Below, in pieces: positions 17,328-25,431 of a stretch of 64,000 bases of DNA. The stretch is from assembly GCA_025057975.1 (NCBI GenBank), contig JANWUV010000017.1:1-64000 (forward strand), given 5' to 3'. The notes beneath the pieces were generated by a model. It was not told the origin of the DNA and ran no database searches. It was given only the letters and a program-made list of their open reading frames with translations. This DNA comes from Chloracidobacterium sp. (GTDB taxonomy: Bacteria; Acidobacteriota; Blastocatellia; Chloracidobacteriales; Chloracidobacteriaceae). Made by a program: the position numbers and the translations under genes. Position 1 is the first letter of the stretch. Each line of letters starts with the position of its first letter.

Positions 17328-18840
17328 CCAGGGCGCGCTCGGCGGCCGCCTGCATGACCGACACCGGCGCAGTTTGTCCCGTCCAGCGGGTGAACTGTTC
17401 CGCCGCCTGAGCAACGAGCATCGGCAGCCCATCCAAGACGGCAATCCCCCGGTCAGCGGCGGCTTGGAGCAAAGGCGTTCGACGTGGGCGGTACACCAAG
17501 TCGTAAGCCCACGCCAAGCCGTCGAGCTTTTCCGGCGCAACTGGACAAGCGGTTTCGGCGTAGCCTGCCATGCCGACAGGCGTTGTATTGATGAGGCCAG
17601 TAAACCCGGCGCCGCAAAACCGCTCCAACGGCTCCACCGGTACGCCGAAGCGTGCGCCAAGCGCCTGGGCGCGTGCTGGACAACGGGCGAAAACCGTGAC
17701 CTGCGCGCCGGCTTCAACCAGTCCGCAGACGACGGCGTGCGCTGCGCCGCCCGCGCCTATGACAGCGACCGGCCGACCGGACACCGTGAAGCGTTCCGTA
17801 AGAGGACGCATTGCGCCAACGACGTCCGTATTGTCGCCGATGAGTTCCGTACCCTGTGTCAAGAGGGTGTTGACGGCTCCGACGCGCGCCGCTGTCGGTG
17901 TCAGGTGGTCGAGGTACGGGATGACAGCTGTCTTATGGGGCAAGGTCACGCTGTAGCCGCCGACCGACCAAGGCGTCCGTCGCGTGCGTGGATGAACAAA
18001 GTCTCGCACGAACATCCCCAGATCATCCGGCGACACCTCAACGGGGATGTACACCCAGTTCAAGCCCAGATGGGTGAAGGCGGCGTTGTGCAGGTCCTTA
18101 GAAAGTGAATGCGCGATGGGCGCGCCGATCAGGCCAGTGACGATGGTTTCGCGGTTGAGTTCAGGGACGCGGAACGTCCGGCGCAGTTCGGCGGCGGGCA
18201 GTTGTCCGGGCGCAATGGCGCGTCCGTCGTGTGCGGCGGCGTATGTCCAACGTGCGCCATAGGCTGGACCGAGAATCCGGGTGAAAACGCCGTAGCCGCC
18301 CATCCCGACGGCAATTTTCCGCGTTGGCGGTTGGGGTGTTTGCAGCCAGTGAAAGAGTCGCGCCACGTCATCCGGTCGGTTGACCGTAGTCGCCAGCTTG
18401 GCGGCTCCAGCGTATGGCGGAAAGCAGGTTGCAGCAAAGCCGCCGACATCCGGCGGCGTTTCGTGAAAGTCGTGCTGTGAGATGATGATGCGCGACCAGA
18501 CGGGCTGATCGGGTGAGTAGGCGGCAAGCAGAGGCGCAACAAGGTCTAATTCAACGTCAAAGGCTTCAGCCTCGGTCTGCAGGGCGTCACGCCAGAACGC
18601 CAGCCGTTCATCGCGGGTCAGTTCCCGAAAACCGCCCTGTTCGCGGGGACGAAATGTGACGACCACCGGTTTCGTCCGTTTGGTCAGGGCTTGACGCAGG
18701 ATGTTACTCACTTCGGCCGGCGGCGTCATCTGAAGCGCATCCAAGCGCAACTCCAGCCAGTCGGCGTCGGCGACGACAGCCGACGCAAGAGCAGCGAAAA
18801 GGGCGTCGGCGGTCGCAGCGGCAATCGGCATACAAATCAC
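17305..18840 (-). CDS. aroDE: Bifunctional 3-dehydroquinate dehydratase (type I) / shikimate dehydrogenase
   Basis: 511 residues carrying two enzymes of the shikimate pathway. Residues about 1-225 are type I dehydroquinase, with the Schiff-base Lys in GAAKLATTV and the catalytic His in SQHDFH. Residues about 235-505 are shikimate dehydrogenase, with GAPIAHSLS, the substrate-binding Lys in SVTLPHK, GDNTD, and the NADP site VIGAGGAAHA. The fusion, known in plants and chlamydiae and in scattered bacteria, would convert dehydroquinate to shikimate through linked sites. The protein is cytoplasmic. It is convergent with the GNAT gene and overlaps it by 23 bases. Confidence 0.93.
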   Translation of the reverse strand: MICMPIAAATADALFAALASAVVADADWLELRLDALQMTPPAEVSNILRQALTKRTKPVVVTFRPREQGGFRELTRDERLAFWRDALQTEAEAFDVELDLVAPLLAAYSPDQPVWSRIIISQHDFHETPPDVGGFAATCFPPYAGAAKLATTVNRPDDVARLFHWLQTPQPPTRKIAVGMGGYGVFTRILGPAYGARWTYAAAHDGRAIAPGQLPAAELRRTFRVPELNRETIVTGLIGAPIAHSLSKDLHNAAFTHLGLNWVYIPVEVSPDDLGMFVRDFVHPRTRRTPWSVGGYSVTLPHKTAVIPYLDHLTPTAARVGAVNTLLTQGTELIGDNTDVVGAMRPLTERFTVSGRPVAVIGAGGAAHAVVCGLVEAGAQVTVFARCPARAQALGARFGVPVEPLERFCGAGFTGLINTTPVGMAGYAETACPVAPEKLDGLAWAYDLVYRPRRTPLLQAAADRGIAVLDGLPMLVAQAAEQFTRWTGQTAPVSVMQAAAERALAISPTGT

Positions 18841-18866
18841 GGTGACAGCTCACGACAAGAAGCGCA

Positions 18867-19328
18867 TCACAAAAAGCGCATGCGGATGTCCGGCGACGGC
18901 GTCAGGCACGTGTCGTACTTCCCAAACAGCTGGTAGCGCCAAGCGGCGAAAAGATCATAGAGCCAATCGCGTAGGGCAGTGGGCAGGGCGTAGGCGACGG
19001 TCAGCAGCCGCCACCAGCCGCCAAGGTACTCAGCCACACGAAGCGCCGCCGTTGAACGAACGAAGACCTGCTCTGTGCCGTCGGACGCAGTTTCAACCAA
19101 GACGACGGAATCCACGGTCGCTAGCCATGGATGGCGCGCAACGACCGCTGCGCCGTACTCCCCTTGAAGAGGGGCGAAGCGCATGGTTCCGCGCCTGTCT
19201 TGGGCAATGATGAACCGCACCGTCCAGTTGCAAAAGCCGCAAACGCCGTCGTAGAGCAAAACGCGCTCCGGCTCGGAGGGTTCACCGTCCCTCGTATACG
19301 TTTGCGCACGATTTGGTGTTGAGGACAT
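18867..19328 (-). CDS. DCC family (DUF393) thiol-disulfide oxidoreductase-like protein
   Basis: 153 residues from the ATG at 19328. The family signature YDGVCGFCNWTVRF holds the paired cysteines of a thioredoxin-like CxxC motif. A Trp-rich helical segment (about 100-130) is typical of DUF393. Its substrate or partner is unknown. It starts 5 bases after the zinc-ribbon protein gene and so probably belongs to one transcript with it. An upstream in-frame ATG at 19403 would overlap that gene and was not used. Confidence 0.8.
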   Translation of the reverse strand: MSSTPNRAQTYTRDGEPSEPERVLLYDGVCGFCNWTVRFIIAQDRRGTMRFAPLQGEYGAAVVARHPWLATVDSVVLVETASDGTEQVFVRSTAALRVAEYLGGWWRLLTVAYALPTALRDWLYDLFAAWRYQLFGKYDTCLTPSPDIRMRFL

Positions 19329-19333
19329 AGTGG

Positions 19334-19918
19334 TTACTTCGTGAGTTCCATTGCCCAGCTGTTTTGGGGCGACACAGTTTTGGCGGCGACATCCACCTCC
19401 CACACAGCCGTCTGTGGTTCTTGACCAATGAGTTTGACCGTGTACGTCACCTTACATTTTGACCCTTGGCACTCAACGCGCCAGCCCTCCGCCTGATCGA
19501 CCTTCTTGCTCTCCACCAACTCCACGAGGTAGGCGGTGAGCGCCTCGCCGATTGTTCCACCCTGCTTGGCTTTGGCCCGCTCCACTAGATGCAGCGCGCC
19601 CAGTTCGACGGTTGGCGGCGGGGCGTTCCAAAATCTATACTCGCTGATGCCATAGCCGAGCGCGCCAGACAGCACGAGAACGCCGCCAAAGATGGCGACT
19701 AACTGCCACTTGGAGAGCTTGAGTTCAGGTTTGGTCTGAGCACGGGTGAGTTTGCCAGTTTTGCCGGGCGCAATCTTCTTTTTGGCTTGCGGCGCTGCGT
19801 ACTTGCCGGCGATGCCGGTGCTCACGCCAGCCTGCTGAATCTTCGGCGTCGCTAACTTGCACCTAGGACACTGGTCGGCGTCCACTGGGACTTCATAAAA
19901 ACAGCGCGGACATCTCAT
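19334..19918 (-). CDS. Zinc-ribbon membrane protein of unknown function
   Basis: 194 residues. An N-terminal zinc ribbon has two CxxC pairs (CPRC and CPRCK, residues 3-20). A Lys/Gln-rich linker follows, then one membrane helix (about 70-92) and a C-terminal domain with a Cys pair (VECQGSKCKVTY). The topology suggests a cytoplasmic zinc ribbon and an external beta domain. No enzyme motif was found. It is upstream of and probably co-transcribed with the DCC gene. Confidence 0.65.
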   Translation of the reverse strand: MRCPRCFYEVPVDADQCPRCKLATPKIQQAGVSTGIAGKYAAPQAKKKIAPGKTGKLTRAQTKPELKLSKWQLVAIFGGVLVLSGALGYGISEYRFWNAPPPTVELGALHLVERAKAKQGGTIGEALTAYLVELVESKKVDQAEGWRVECQGSKCKVTYTVKLIGQEPQTAVWEVDVAAKTVSPQNSWAMELTK

Positions 19919-20288
19919 AACGGGTCTTCAAGCCAACACGCAACATAGCGGCGGCGAGGGACTGCAATCACCCGCGGCAGTGACAAAATACGTCAGTTTT
20001 CCACAATCTGGTAACAAAAATCCGTCAGTCGTCTGGAATGATGCTGAATTCCATCTGCACTTCGGATTCTGGCTCACCGGCGCACAGGTAAGCCAAAACC
20101 ATCTCTTGCAAAGCTTTACGTTCTCTTCCGCAGGATTTGACAACTGTCCACCCGTCCGTCTTGGTAGTGTGGAGCCGGTTTTGCGGTACGCACCAGTGCG
20201 CTAGGACGGTTCAATAGAGCAACTTTGAACCCAAACCCAGGCGACGATCATCGTGCCTGGGCAGGTGCTTTGAAGGGAAAGGTCAAGT
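19919..20288. other. 370-base gap without a convincing gene
   Basis: The gap separates the divergent zinc-ribbon gene (-) and pseudopilin gene (+), so it should hold promoters for both. Short open frames on both strands (about 71-75 codons) overlap one another and lack ribosome sites or recognisable protein character. The right end carries two inverted repeats (reported separately). Confidence 0.6.
20209..20261 (+). promoter_or_regulatory. Two inverted repeats upstream of the pseudopilin gene
   Basis: GTTCAA (20209-20214) and TTGAAC (20225-20230) form a 6-base inverted repeat. CCCAGGC (20236-20242) and GCCTGGG (20255-20261) form a second, with inner ACGAT/ATCGT symmetry. They end 27 bases before the ATG, so they could be an operator or a leader hairpin. 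No function is shown by sequence alone. Confidence 0.4.
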
Positions 20289-20867
20289 ATGTCAAACAGG
20301 CTCTTACTTAGGCCGCGCCGTCGGGCGTTGTGGGGTCCCCAGCGAGGTTTCACGCTGATTGAACTCATCATCGTTGTGGCTATACTAGGCATTATTGCGG
20401 CAATCGCCGTTCCTAATCTGATTATCGCACGCGACGCCGCCCGCCGTGGGTGGTTTCAATCCACAGCGCGCGCCATCGGGTCATCTTTGGAGGTGTTTGC
20501 GCAAGCCAATCGCGGACGCTATCCAAGGGACGGCATCTTCTATGAAGCGCCGGGTGGTGATGCGGCCAAGTGGGAGCGGGACTCCGGGATGCCTTGGGTC
20601 GGCTTTGCTAACCCCGCCCAACAACCGACGTGGGCAATTGACTACCAGGTACACCCTAGTCCACTTGTACCGGGAGCGCGTTACGTTGGCCTGTGTTACT
20701 GCGGCCTGCGCGGCGCTCCGGCAGACGGCAACATTACTAACAATGCGTCGCTTTGGGCCGATTACGGCATGGGACAGGCAATCCCTACAGATCGCCGGCT
20801 AATCTTCATCTTTTATCAGGGACTTCCACCAGATCGAATCTGCCCAGACGCCGCATGTACCCCCTAG
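20289..20867 (+). CDS. Type IV pilin / type II secretion pseudopilin-like protein
   Basis: 192 residues. A basic leader of 20 residues ends in the prepilin peptidase site G20-FTLIE, followed by the classic hydrophobic helix. Cleavage and N-methylation at Phe21 are expected. The globular part contains four Cys residues (two in LCYCGL, two near the end), which may form disulfides. No pilus assembly genes are nearby, so it is an orphan; its assembly machine must be encoded elsewhere. A factor-independent terminator follows about 70 bases downstream. Confidence 0.8.
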   Translation: MSNRLLLRPRRRALWGPQRGFTLIELIIVVAILGIIAAIAVPNLIIARDAARRGWFQSTARAIGSSLEVFAQANRGRYPRDGIFYEAPGGDAAKWERDSGMPWVGFANPAQQPTWAIDYQVHPSPLVPGARYVGLCYCGLRGAPADGNITNNASLWADYGMGQAIPTDRRLIFIFYQGLPPDRICPDAACTP

Positions 20868-20939
20868 CCGTCCTTGACAGCGCTGAAGGCTGGCTCAGCT
20901 TTGGCGTCACTGCTAGACTCGCGAGTAACGTTATGTTCT

Positions 20940-20964
20940 AGTCTCGGTCAGCCGGGACTTTTTT
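20940..20964 (+). terminator. Rho-independent terminator after the pseudopilin gene
   Basis: An 8-base stem AGTCTCGG/CCGGGACT (one G-T pair) with a TCAG loop is followed by six T. It ends only 3 bases before the GTG at 20968 that could start the Rieske gene. Confidence 0.7.
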
Positions 20965-20967
20965 GTC

Positions 20968-21291
20968 GTGAAAAAAGCCATGCCGCGTGTCAGAGTCGCC
21001 GCCTTGTCCGACATACCACCGGGGCAAATGCGTCTTGCTTCAACGGAACAGCGGAAGTTAGTCATTTACAACTGCAACGGGATGTTCTACGCCAGTGAGA
21101 ACGCCTGCCCGCACATGGGCGCATCCCTGAGCGACGGCGTCCTCATTGGGACGGAAGTGACCTGCCCATGGCATCACTGGTCGTTTGATGTGACGACCGG
21201 CGCATGCACCAGTAATCCGCTTGCCCCGAAAACGCTGACCGTGTTTCCAACGACCATCGAGAATGACGAGGTGTGGGTGGAACTTCCATGA
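20968..21291 (+). CDS. Rieske [2Fe-2S] ferredoxin
   Basis: 107 residues from GTG 20968, or 103 from ATG 20980; the ATG is equally possible because the terminator abuts the GTG. The cluster motifs CPHMG and CPWHHW match the C-x-H ... C-x2-H ligands of bacterial Rieske ferredoxins of the nitrite reductase small-subunit/dioxygenase type. No membrane anchor is present, so it is a soluble electron carrier. Its partner oxygenase or reductase is not adjacent. Its stop overlaps the recD2 start (ATGA), which couples the two genes. Confidence 0.88.
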   Translation: MKKAMPRVRVAALSDIPPGQMRLASTEQRKLVIYNCNGMFYASENACPHMGASLSDGVLIGTEVTCPWHHWSFDVTTGACTSNPLAPKTLTVFPTTIENDEVWVELP

Positions 21292-23489
21292 CCGGTCGGC
21301 CGGCCGTCCCAACGACGCTTGTTGGAACGGTTGAGCGCATTACGTACGCCAATGCGGAAACGGGCTACACAGTACTCCGGTTACAGGTCCCAGACGAACG
21401 CGAGCCTTTGGCGGTCGTCGGCTACTTTCCGACGCTGTCGCCGGGCGTGACGCTCCGGCTGACAGGTTTCTGGACGACGCATCACACCCACGGCGTCCAG
21501 TTCAAGGCCGTACAGCACGAGATTCGCCAACCGGCGACGCTCGCTGGCATTGAGAAATACCTCGGCTCCGGCCTCATCAAGGGCATCGGCCCCGTCACTG
21601 CCCGGCGGATTGTCGCCCACTTTAGAGAAGCGACCCTAGACATCCTTGAAACGGACATTCAACGGTTGAGCGAGGTGCCCGGCATCGGCGCTAAGCGCAT
21701 GGCGATGATTGCGCGCGCTTGGGAAGCGCAGCGCGCCGTCAAAGATGTCATGCTGTTTTTGCAGTCGCATGGCGTCTCAACGCACTACGCCGCCAAGATT
21801 TACAAGCAGTACGGCGCGCGGGCGATTCAGACCGTCGTTGAAAATCCTTACCAACTGGCGCGCGATATCTACGGCATCGGTTTCAAGACCGCCGATGCGA
21901 TTGCCGCCAACCTCGGCGTTGCGCCTGACGCCGAAGCCCGGTTGCGCGCCGCCTGCCTCCATGTTTTGCACGAAGCCGTGGAGCATGGACATTGCTTCTT
22001 GCCGGCGTCCAAGCTGGTCGCTGAAGTCCAGTCGTTGCTGGGCCTGCCGGACGCATCGCGCGTGCAAGCGACGGCGGACGTGCTGGCCGCCGAGCAGGAA
22101 TTAGTCGCCGCTGCGCTGGACGCTCCACCGGAGACTTGCTACCACCTACCGTATTTGTTTTACGCCGAGCAGCACATTGCACGTTTGGCGCATGGGCTGT
22201 GCGCGCGTCCGTGCGCGGATCTGGAAGAGAAAGCCGCTCGGTGGCTTGAACACTACATGGCGCGTGAGCGGCTTCAACTGTCCGAAGAACAACGTCAGGC
22301 TGTACTGACGGCGGCCGTCCGGCGGATATTGGTCATTACAGGCGGGCCGGGCTGCGGCAAGACGACGACGTTGCGCGCCGTCGTGAGTCTGTTCCGGGCG
22401 TTGGGTCTACGGGTTGACTTGGCGGCGCCGACTGGACGCGCCGCCCAACGGCTTTCGGAAGTCACCGGCGGCGAGGCGCGCACATTGCATCGGCTACTGG
22501 CTTACGATCCGGGACGCGGGCGTTTCACCCACGACGGCGATTATCCGCTGGATACTGACGCTGTGATTGTCGATGAGGCCTCGATGCTGGACGCACCGCT
22601 GGCGGCGGCGTTGCTCAAGGCTGTCCCGGCGCACGGCCGGCTGCTGCTGGTTGGCGACGTTGATCAGTTGCCTTCGGTGGGACCAGGGCGAGTGCTGGGC
22701 GACATCATCGCGTCCGGCGTCATACCGGTTTGCCGCCTAACGCAGGTGTTTCGCCAAGCGGAGGGCAGTCTCATCATTCAGAACGCTCACCGCATCCGCG
22801 CCGGACAGTTTCCCAAGCTGATCCAGCCGGACGGCAAAACCACGACCGACTGCTACTTTGTCGCCGCCGAGACGCCGGAGGACATTCACCGGCGTCTCGC
22901 CAACATTGTGGCGCGCAGCCTCCCTAAGCGCTTTGGTTATGATCCAGTTGACGACATCCAAGTGCTGACGCCGATGAATCGTGGCGAATTGGGGGCCGGG
23001 GAACTCAATCGGCGCTTGCAGGCCGTGCTCAATCCGCCGCAGGCTGGGCGGCCGGAGGTCGAGCGGTTGGGACGAATCTTCCGAGTCGGCGACAAGGTTG
23101 TGCAGCGCGTCAACAACTACACGCGCGAAGTCTTCAACGGTGACATCGGGCGAATTGTCAGGATTGATCTTGAGGAGCAGTCCTTGACGGTAGATTACGG
23201 CGGACGGGAAGTAGATTACGACTGGGCGGACGCTGCTGAACTGGCGCACGCTTTTGCTCTGTCCGTCCACAAAAGTCAGGGATCGGAGTATCCAGCCGTG
23301 GTCATTGTGCTACACACGCAGGCGTTCCCGGTGCTGAGTCGAAATCTAGTTTACACGGCGCTGACACGCGCCAAGCAAACGGCTGTATTGCTAGGAACAA
23401 CGCGCGCCATCGGGTTGGCGCTGCGTCGGATTGAAGCTGAACAGCGCTACACCCGGCTGACGGCCATGCTGCGCGACCCTGTCCTCTGA
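21288..23489 (+). CDS. recD2: RecD2-type ATP-dependent DNA helicase
   Basis: 733 residues from the ATG at 21288, which overlaps the Rieske stop. The N-terminal part (about 1-200) holds helix-hairpin-helix segments (GIEKYLGSGLIKGIGP, VPGIGAKR, IYGIGFKTAD). The superfamily 1 motor follows, with Walker A GGPGCGKTTTL (about 353-363), VDEASMLD, GDVDQLPSVGPG, and the late motifs including SVHKSQGSEYP. RecD2 is a 5'-3' helicase found in genomes often without RecBC. It acts on DNA ends or replication intermediates in the cytoplasm. Confidence 0.95.
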   Translation: MTGRPAVPTTLVGTVERITYANAETGYTVLRLQVPDEREPLAVVGYFPTLSPGVTLRLTGFWTTHHTHGVQFKAVQHEIRQPATLAGIEKYLGSGLIKGIGPVTARRIVAHFREATLDILETDIQRLSEVPGIGAKRMAMIARAWEAQRAVKDVMLFLQSHGVSTHYAAKIYKQYGARAIQTVVENPYQLARDIYGIGFKTADAIAANLGVAPDAEARLRAACLHVLHEAVEHGHCFLPASKLVAEVQSLLGLPDASRVQATADVLAAEQELVAAALDAPPETCYHLPYLFYAEQHIARLAHGLCARPCADLEEKAARWLEHYMARERLQLSEEQRQAVLTAAVRRILVITGGPGCGKTTTLRAVVSLFRALGLRVDLAAPTGRAAQRLSEVTGGEARTLHRLLAYDPGRGRFTHDGDYPLDTDAVIVDEASMLDAPLAAALLKAVPAHGRLLLVGDVDQLPSVGPGRVLGDIIASGVIPVCRLTQVFRQAEGSLIIQNAHRIRAGQFPKLIQPDGKTTTDCYFVAAETPEDIHRRLANIVARSLPKRFGYDPVDDIQVLTPMNRGELGAGELNRRLQAVLNPPQAGRPEVERLGRIFRVGDKVVQRVNNYTREVFNGDIGRIVRIDLEEQSLTVDYGGREVDYDWADAAELAHAFALSVHKSQGSEYPAVVIVLHTQAFPVLSRNLVYTALTRAKQTAVLLGTTRAIGLALRRIEAEQRYTRLTAMLRDPVL

Positions 23490-23625
23490 CCCGCTCCTCA
23501 TGGAACGCGGCGCTGCGTCGTTTCTTGACATCGCCCGGCGACGCAACATAGGCTGTACTGCAATTTTCAGTCACTTACGGGCAAAGACCGTTTGCCCCGG
23601 CGAGAGAAAGGGTTCCAGCGGCTTC

Positions 23626-24360
23626 ATGCTCAGTGAGCGTATTGGCAACGCCGGCGCTAAGGTTCTGGATACGCTGGTTCGCTACCTTGCCCGCATTTTT
23701 CCCAACCCCAACACGCTGACCTTCATCGGGCTGCTCATCAATATCGGGTGCGCCGTGCTCTACGGCTGGGGGCATTTTTTCATCGCCGGACTGGTGATGA
23801 TTGTCGCCAACCTCTTCGACATGCTCGATGGGCGCGTCGCTCGGCTGACCGGACGTGTGACCCGCTTCGGCGGCTTCTTCGACTCGGTCATGGATCGTTA
23901 CTCCGATGTCATTGTGTTGATTGGGATTATGGTGTTCTACGCGCGGAATACCCCCTACCACAGCACCTTGTATGTCACGTTAGCCGGGGTTGCGCTGCTG
24001 GGTTCCGTGCTGGTCAGTTATACCCGCGCGCGGGCGGAAAATCTGATTCACCAGTGCAAAGTTGGCTTTTTGGAGCGACCGGAGCGGGTGGTGCTCATCA
24101 TTATCGGCTCACTGACGGAAATCGGCCCGGAGGACAATCCGTTCCTGCACAAAATGCGCGCCGTTTTGTGGGTGTTGGCCGTTCTCTCACACTGGACGGT
24201 TGTGCACCGGATGTACCACACCTATCTCGAAGCGCAGCGACTGGATATGGCTGGTGAGTCCGAGTTGGTCGTCAGGGGTGCTGCGCCCCAGTCACCTGAC
24301 GCTGCTTGGGAACCCGCCTTGCCAAAAGGACAGGCGGCGCCTTGGTATCGAGCGACGTAG
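23626..24360 (+). CDS. CDP-alcohol phosphatidyltransferase family membrane enzyme
   Basis: 244 residues from the ATG at 23626; an ATG at 23500 would add a non-hydrophobic 42-residue leader. The complete family motif is present: D-x2-D-G-x2-A-R ... G-x3-D-x3-D, seen as DMLDGRVAR followed by GGFFDSVMD. Several membrane helices surround it. The enzyme moves a phosphoalcohol from a CDP-linked donor, as in phosphatidylglycerol-phosphate, phosphatidylinositol or inositol-phosphate lipid synthesis. Which alcohol it uses cannot be decided here. It lies 136 bases after recD2. Confidence 0.88.
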   Translation: MLSERIGNAGAKVLDTLVRYLARIFPNPNTLTFIGLLINIGCAVLYGWGHFFIAGLVMIVANLFDMLDGRVARLTGRVTRFGGFFDSVMDRYSDVIVLIGIMVFYARNTPYHSTLYVTLAGVALLGSVLVSYTRARAENLIHQCKVGFLERPERVVLIIIGSLTEIGPEDNPFLHKMRAVLWVLAVLSHWTVVHRMYHTYLEAQRLDMAGESELVVRGAAPQSPDAAWEPALPKGQAAPWYRAT

Positions 24361-24387
24361 CGCCAAGGCGAGGAGGACTGGGTAACG

Positions 24388-25080
24388 ATGTTGTGTCCGT
24401 GCTGTGGACGAGAACAGCAAGACTTGCGGCAGGGCTGCCTTTGTGGTGCGCGGGCTGTCGCTGCGCCGCAAACCGACGCGATTGTCGAACTGCCGCGTGT
24501 TGGATGGGCCGTCACAGGGTTAGTTTGCGCCGTTGTTGGCTTGGGCGGTTTTTTGACGCCGTGGTTGCTGCCGTTAGCTGGACTGGGGGCCTACGCCGGT
24601 TGGACGGCGTACCGTCGCGCCCAACGCGAACCGGCACAGTTTGGCGGGCTGCGTTTAGCGCGGGTTGCTGTCATTCTTTCCGGCCTGACATTGCCGGGCT
24701 TGCTGCTGTTTGGCGCTTACCGCGCGCATGCCTGGTATGTCGGCCGGCAGGAAAGCGCGCGCGCGATCAGTCGCGCCCGGATGCTAGAGCTTGCCCTTGC
24801 CATTCAGGCCTACCGAAGGCAACGCCATGCGCTGCCCTCGCCACAACTTGACGAGTTGCGCACCGCCGGTCTGCTCTCCGGCCCTGTTAACGATAAGTGG
24901 GGAAAGGCGTTGCGCTACCAGCCGACAGGTGAGCTGGCGGCGGCGAATCCATCGGCGACGCCAGTGCTGACCCAGTACCGCATCGTCTCAGCCGGCGAAG
25001 ACGGCGAGTTTGGGACGGCGGACGATCTTATCCTCCAGGACGGCGTCTTTATCCCGCCGCCCCGCGCGACGGACAAGTAA
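24388..25080 (+). CDS. Zinc-ribbon membrane protein with GspG-like C-terminal domain
   Basis: 230 residues. An N-terminal Cys cluster (CPCC and CLC, residues 3-19) looks like a zinc ribbon. Two membrane segments follow (about 38-72 and 88-115). The C-terminal domain (about 125-225) resembles the globular part of the GspG major pseudopilin. It has a helix, then PVNDKWGKALRYQ, then an Asp/Glu-rich loop YRIVSAGEDGEFGTADD that would bind calcium in GspG. There is no prepilin cleavage site. The protein is not a pilin but may borrow the fold. It follows the phosphatidyltransferase gene by 27 bases. Confidence 0.6.
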   Translation: MLCPCCGREQQDLRQGCLCGARAVAAPQTDAIVELPRVGWAVTGLVCAVVGLGGFLTPWLLPLAGLGAYAGWTAYRRAQREPAQFGGLRLARVAVILSGLTLPGLLLFGAYRAHAWYVGRQESARAISRARMLELALAIQAYRRQRHALPSPQLDELRTAGLLSGPVNDKWGKALRYQPTGELAAANPSATPVLTQYRIVSAGEDGEFGTADDLILQDGVFIPPPRATDK

Positions 25081-25113
25081 CATTTTTCCTAGGGAAAGCC
25101 CGAAGCTCTGGTG

Positions 25114-25431
25114 ATGGAAGCGCGTCCTCGGAAGATAACCGGCGGCCTGCGGACTTGGTGGCGACGCCTGCTCGGTAAGGAAGACCCCGATCTTATTCGT
25201 CGCCGCCGATTGCGGGAAGTGGGCCGCATCATTGAAGGCGAAGTCCTGGAAATCAGTCCGATTGGGGCGGGCTGCGGTGTCTTAATCCGGTATCGCTACG
25301 AAGTGGCCAACGTTGAGTATGAATCCCTTGACGTGATTGAAACCCCGCAGGCAGCGAGTCATTACTGGCCGGGGCAGTACATCAGTGTCCGCTACGACCG
25401 CCGGTGGCCGGCCAACTCAATCCTTGGCTGA
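25114..25431 (+). CDS. Small DUF3592-like protein
   Basis: 105 residues from ATG 25114 (GTG 25111 is an alternative). The N-terminus is basic with several Arg. The rest is predicted beta, with GRIIEGEVLEI, a YEVANVEYES strand and PGQYISVRYDRRWPANSIL. The last block resembles DUF3592 domains, although the flanking membrane helices of that family are missing. Function unknown. Its end overlaps the convergent peptidase gene by 15 bases. Confidence 0.55.
   Translation: MEARPRKITGGLRTWWRRLLGKEDPDLIRRRRLREVGRIIEGEVLEISPIGAGCGVLIRYRYEVANVEYESLDVIETPQAASHYWPGQYISVRYDRRWPANSILG

Noticed and set aside
19928-20204. Short frames on both strands in the gap before the pseudopilin gene
   Set aside because: They overlap each other, lack ribosome sites and show no protein-like pattern.
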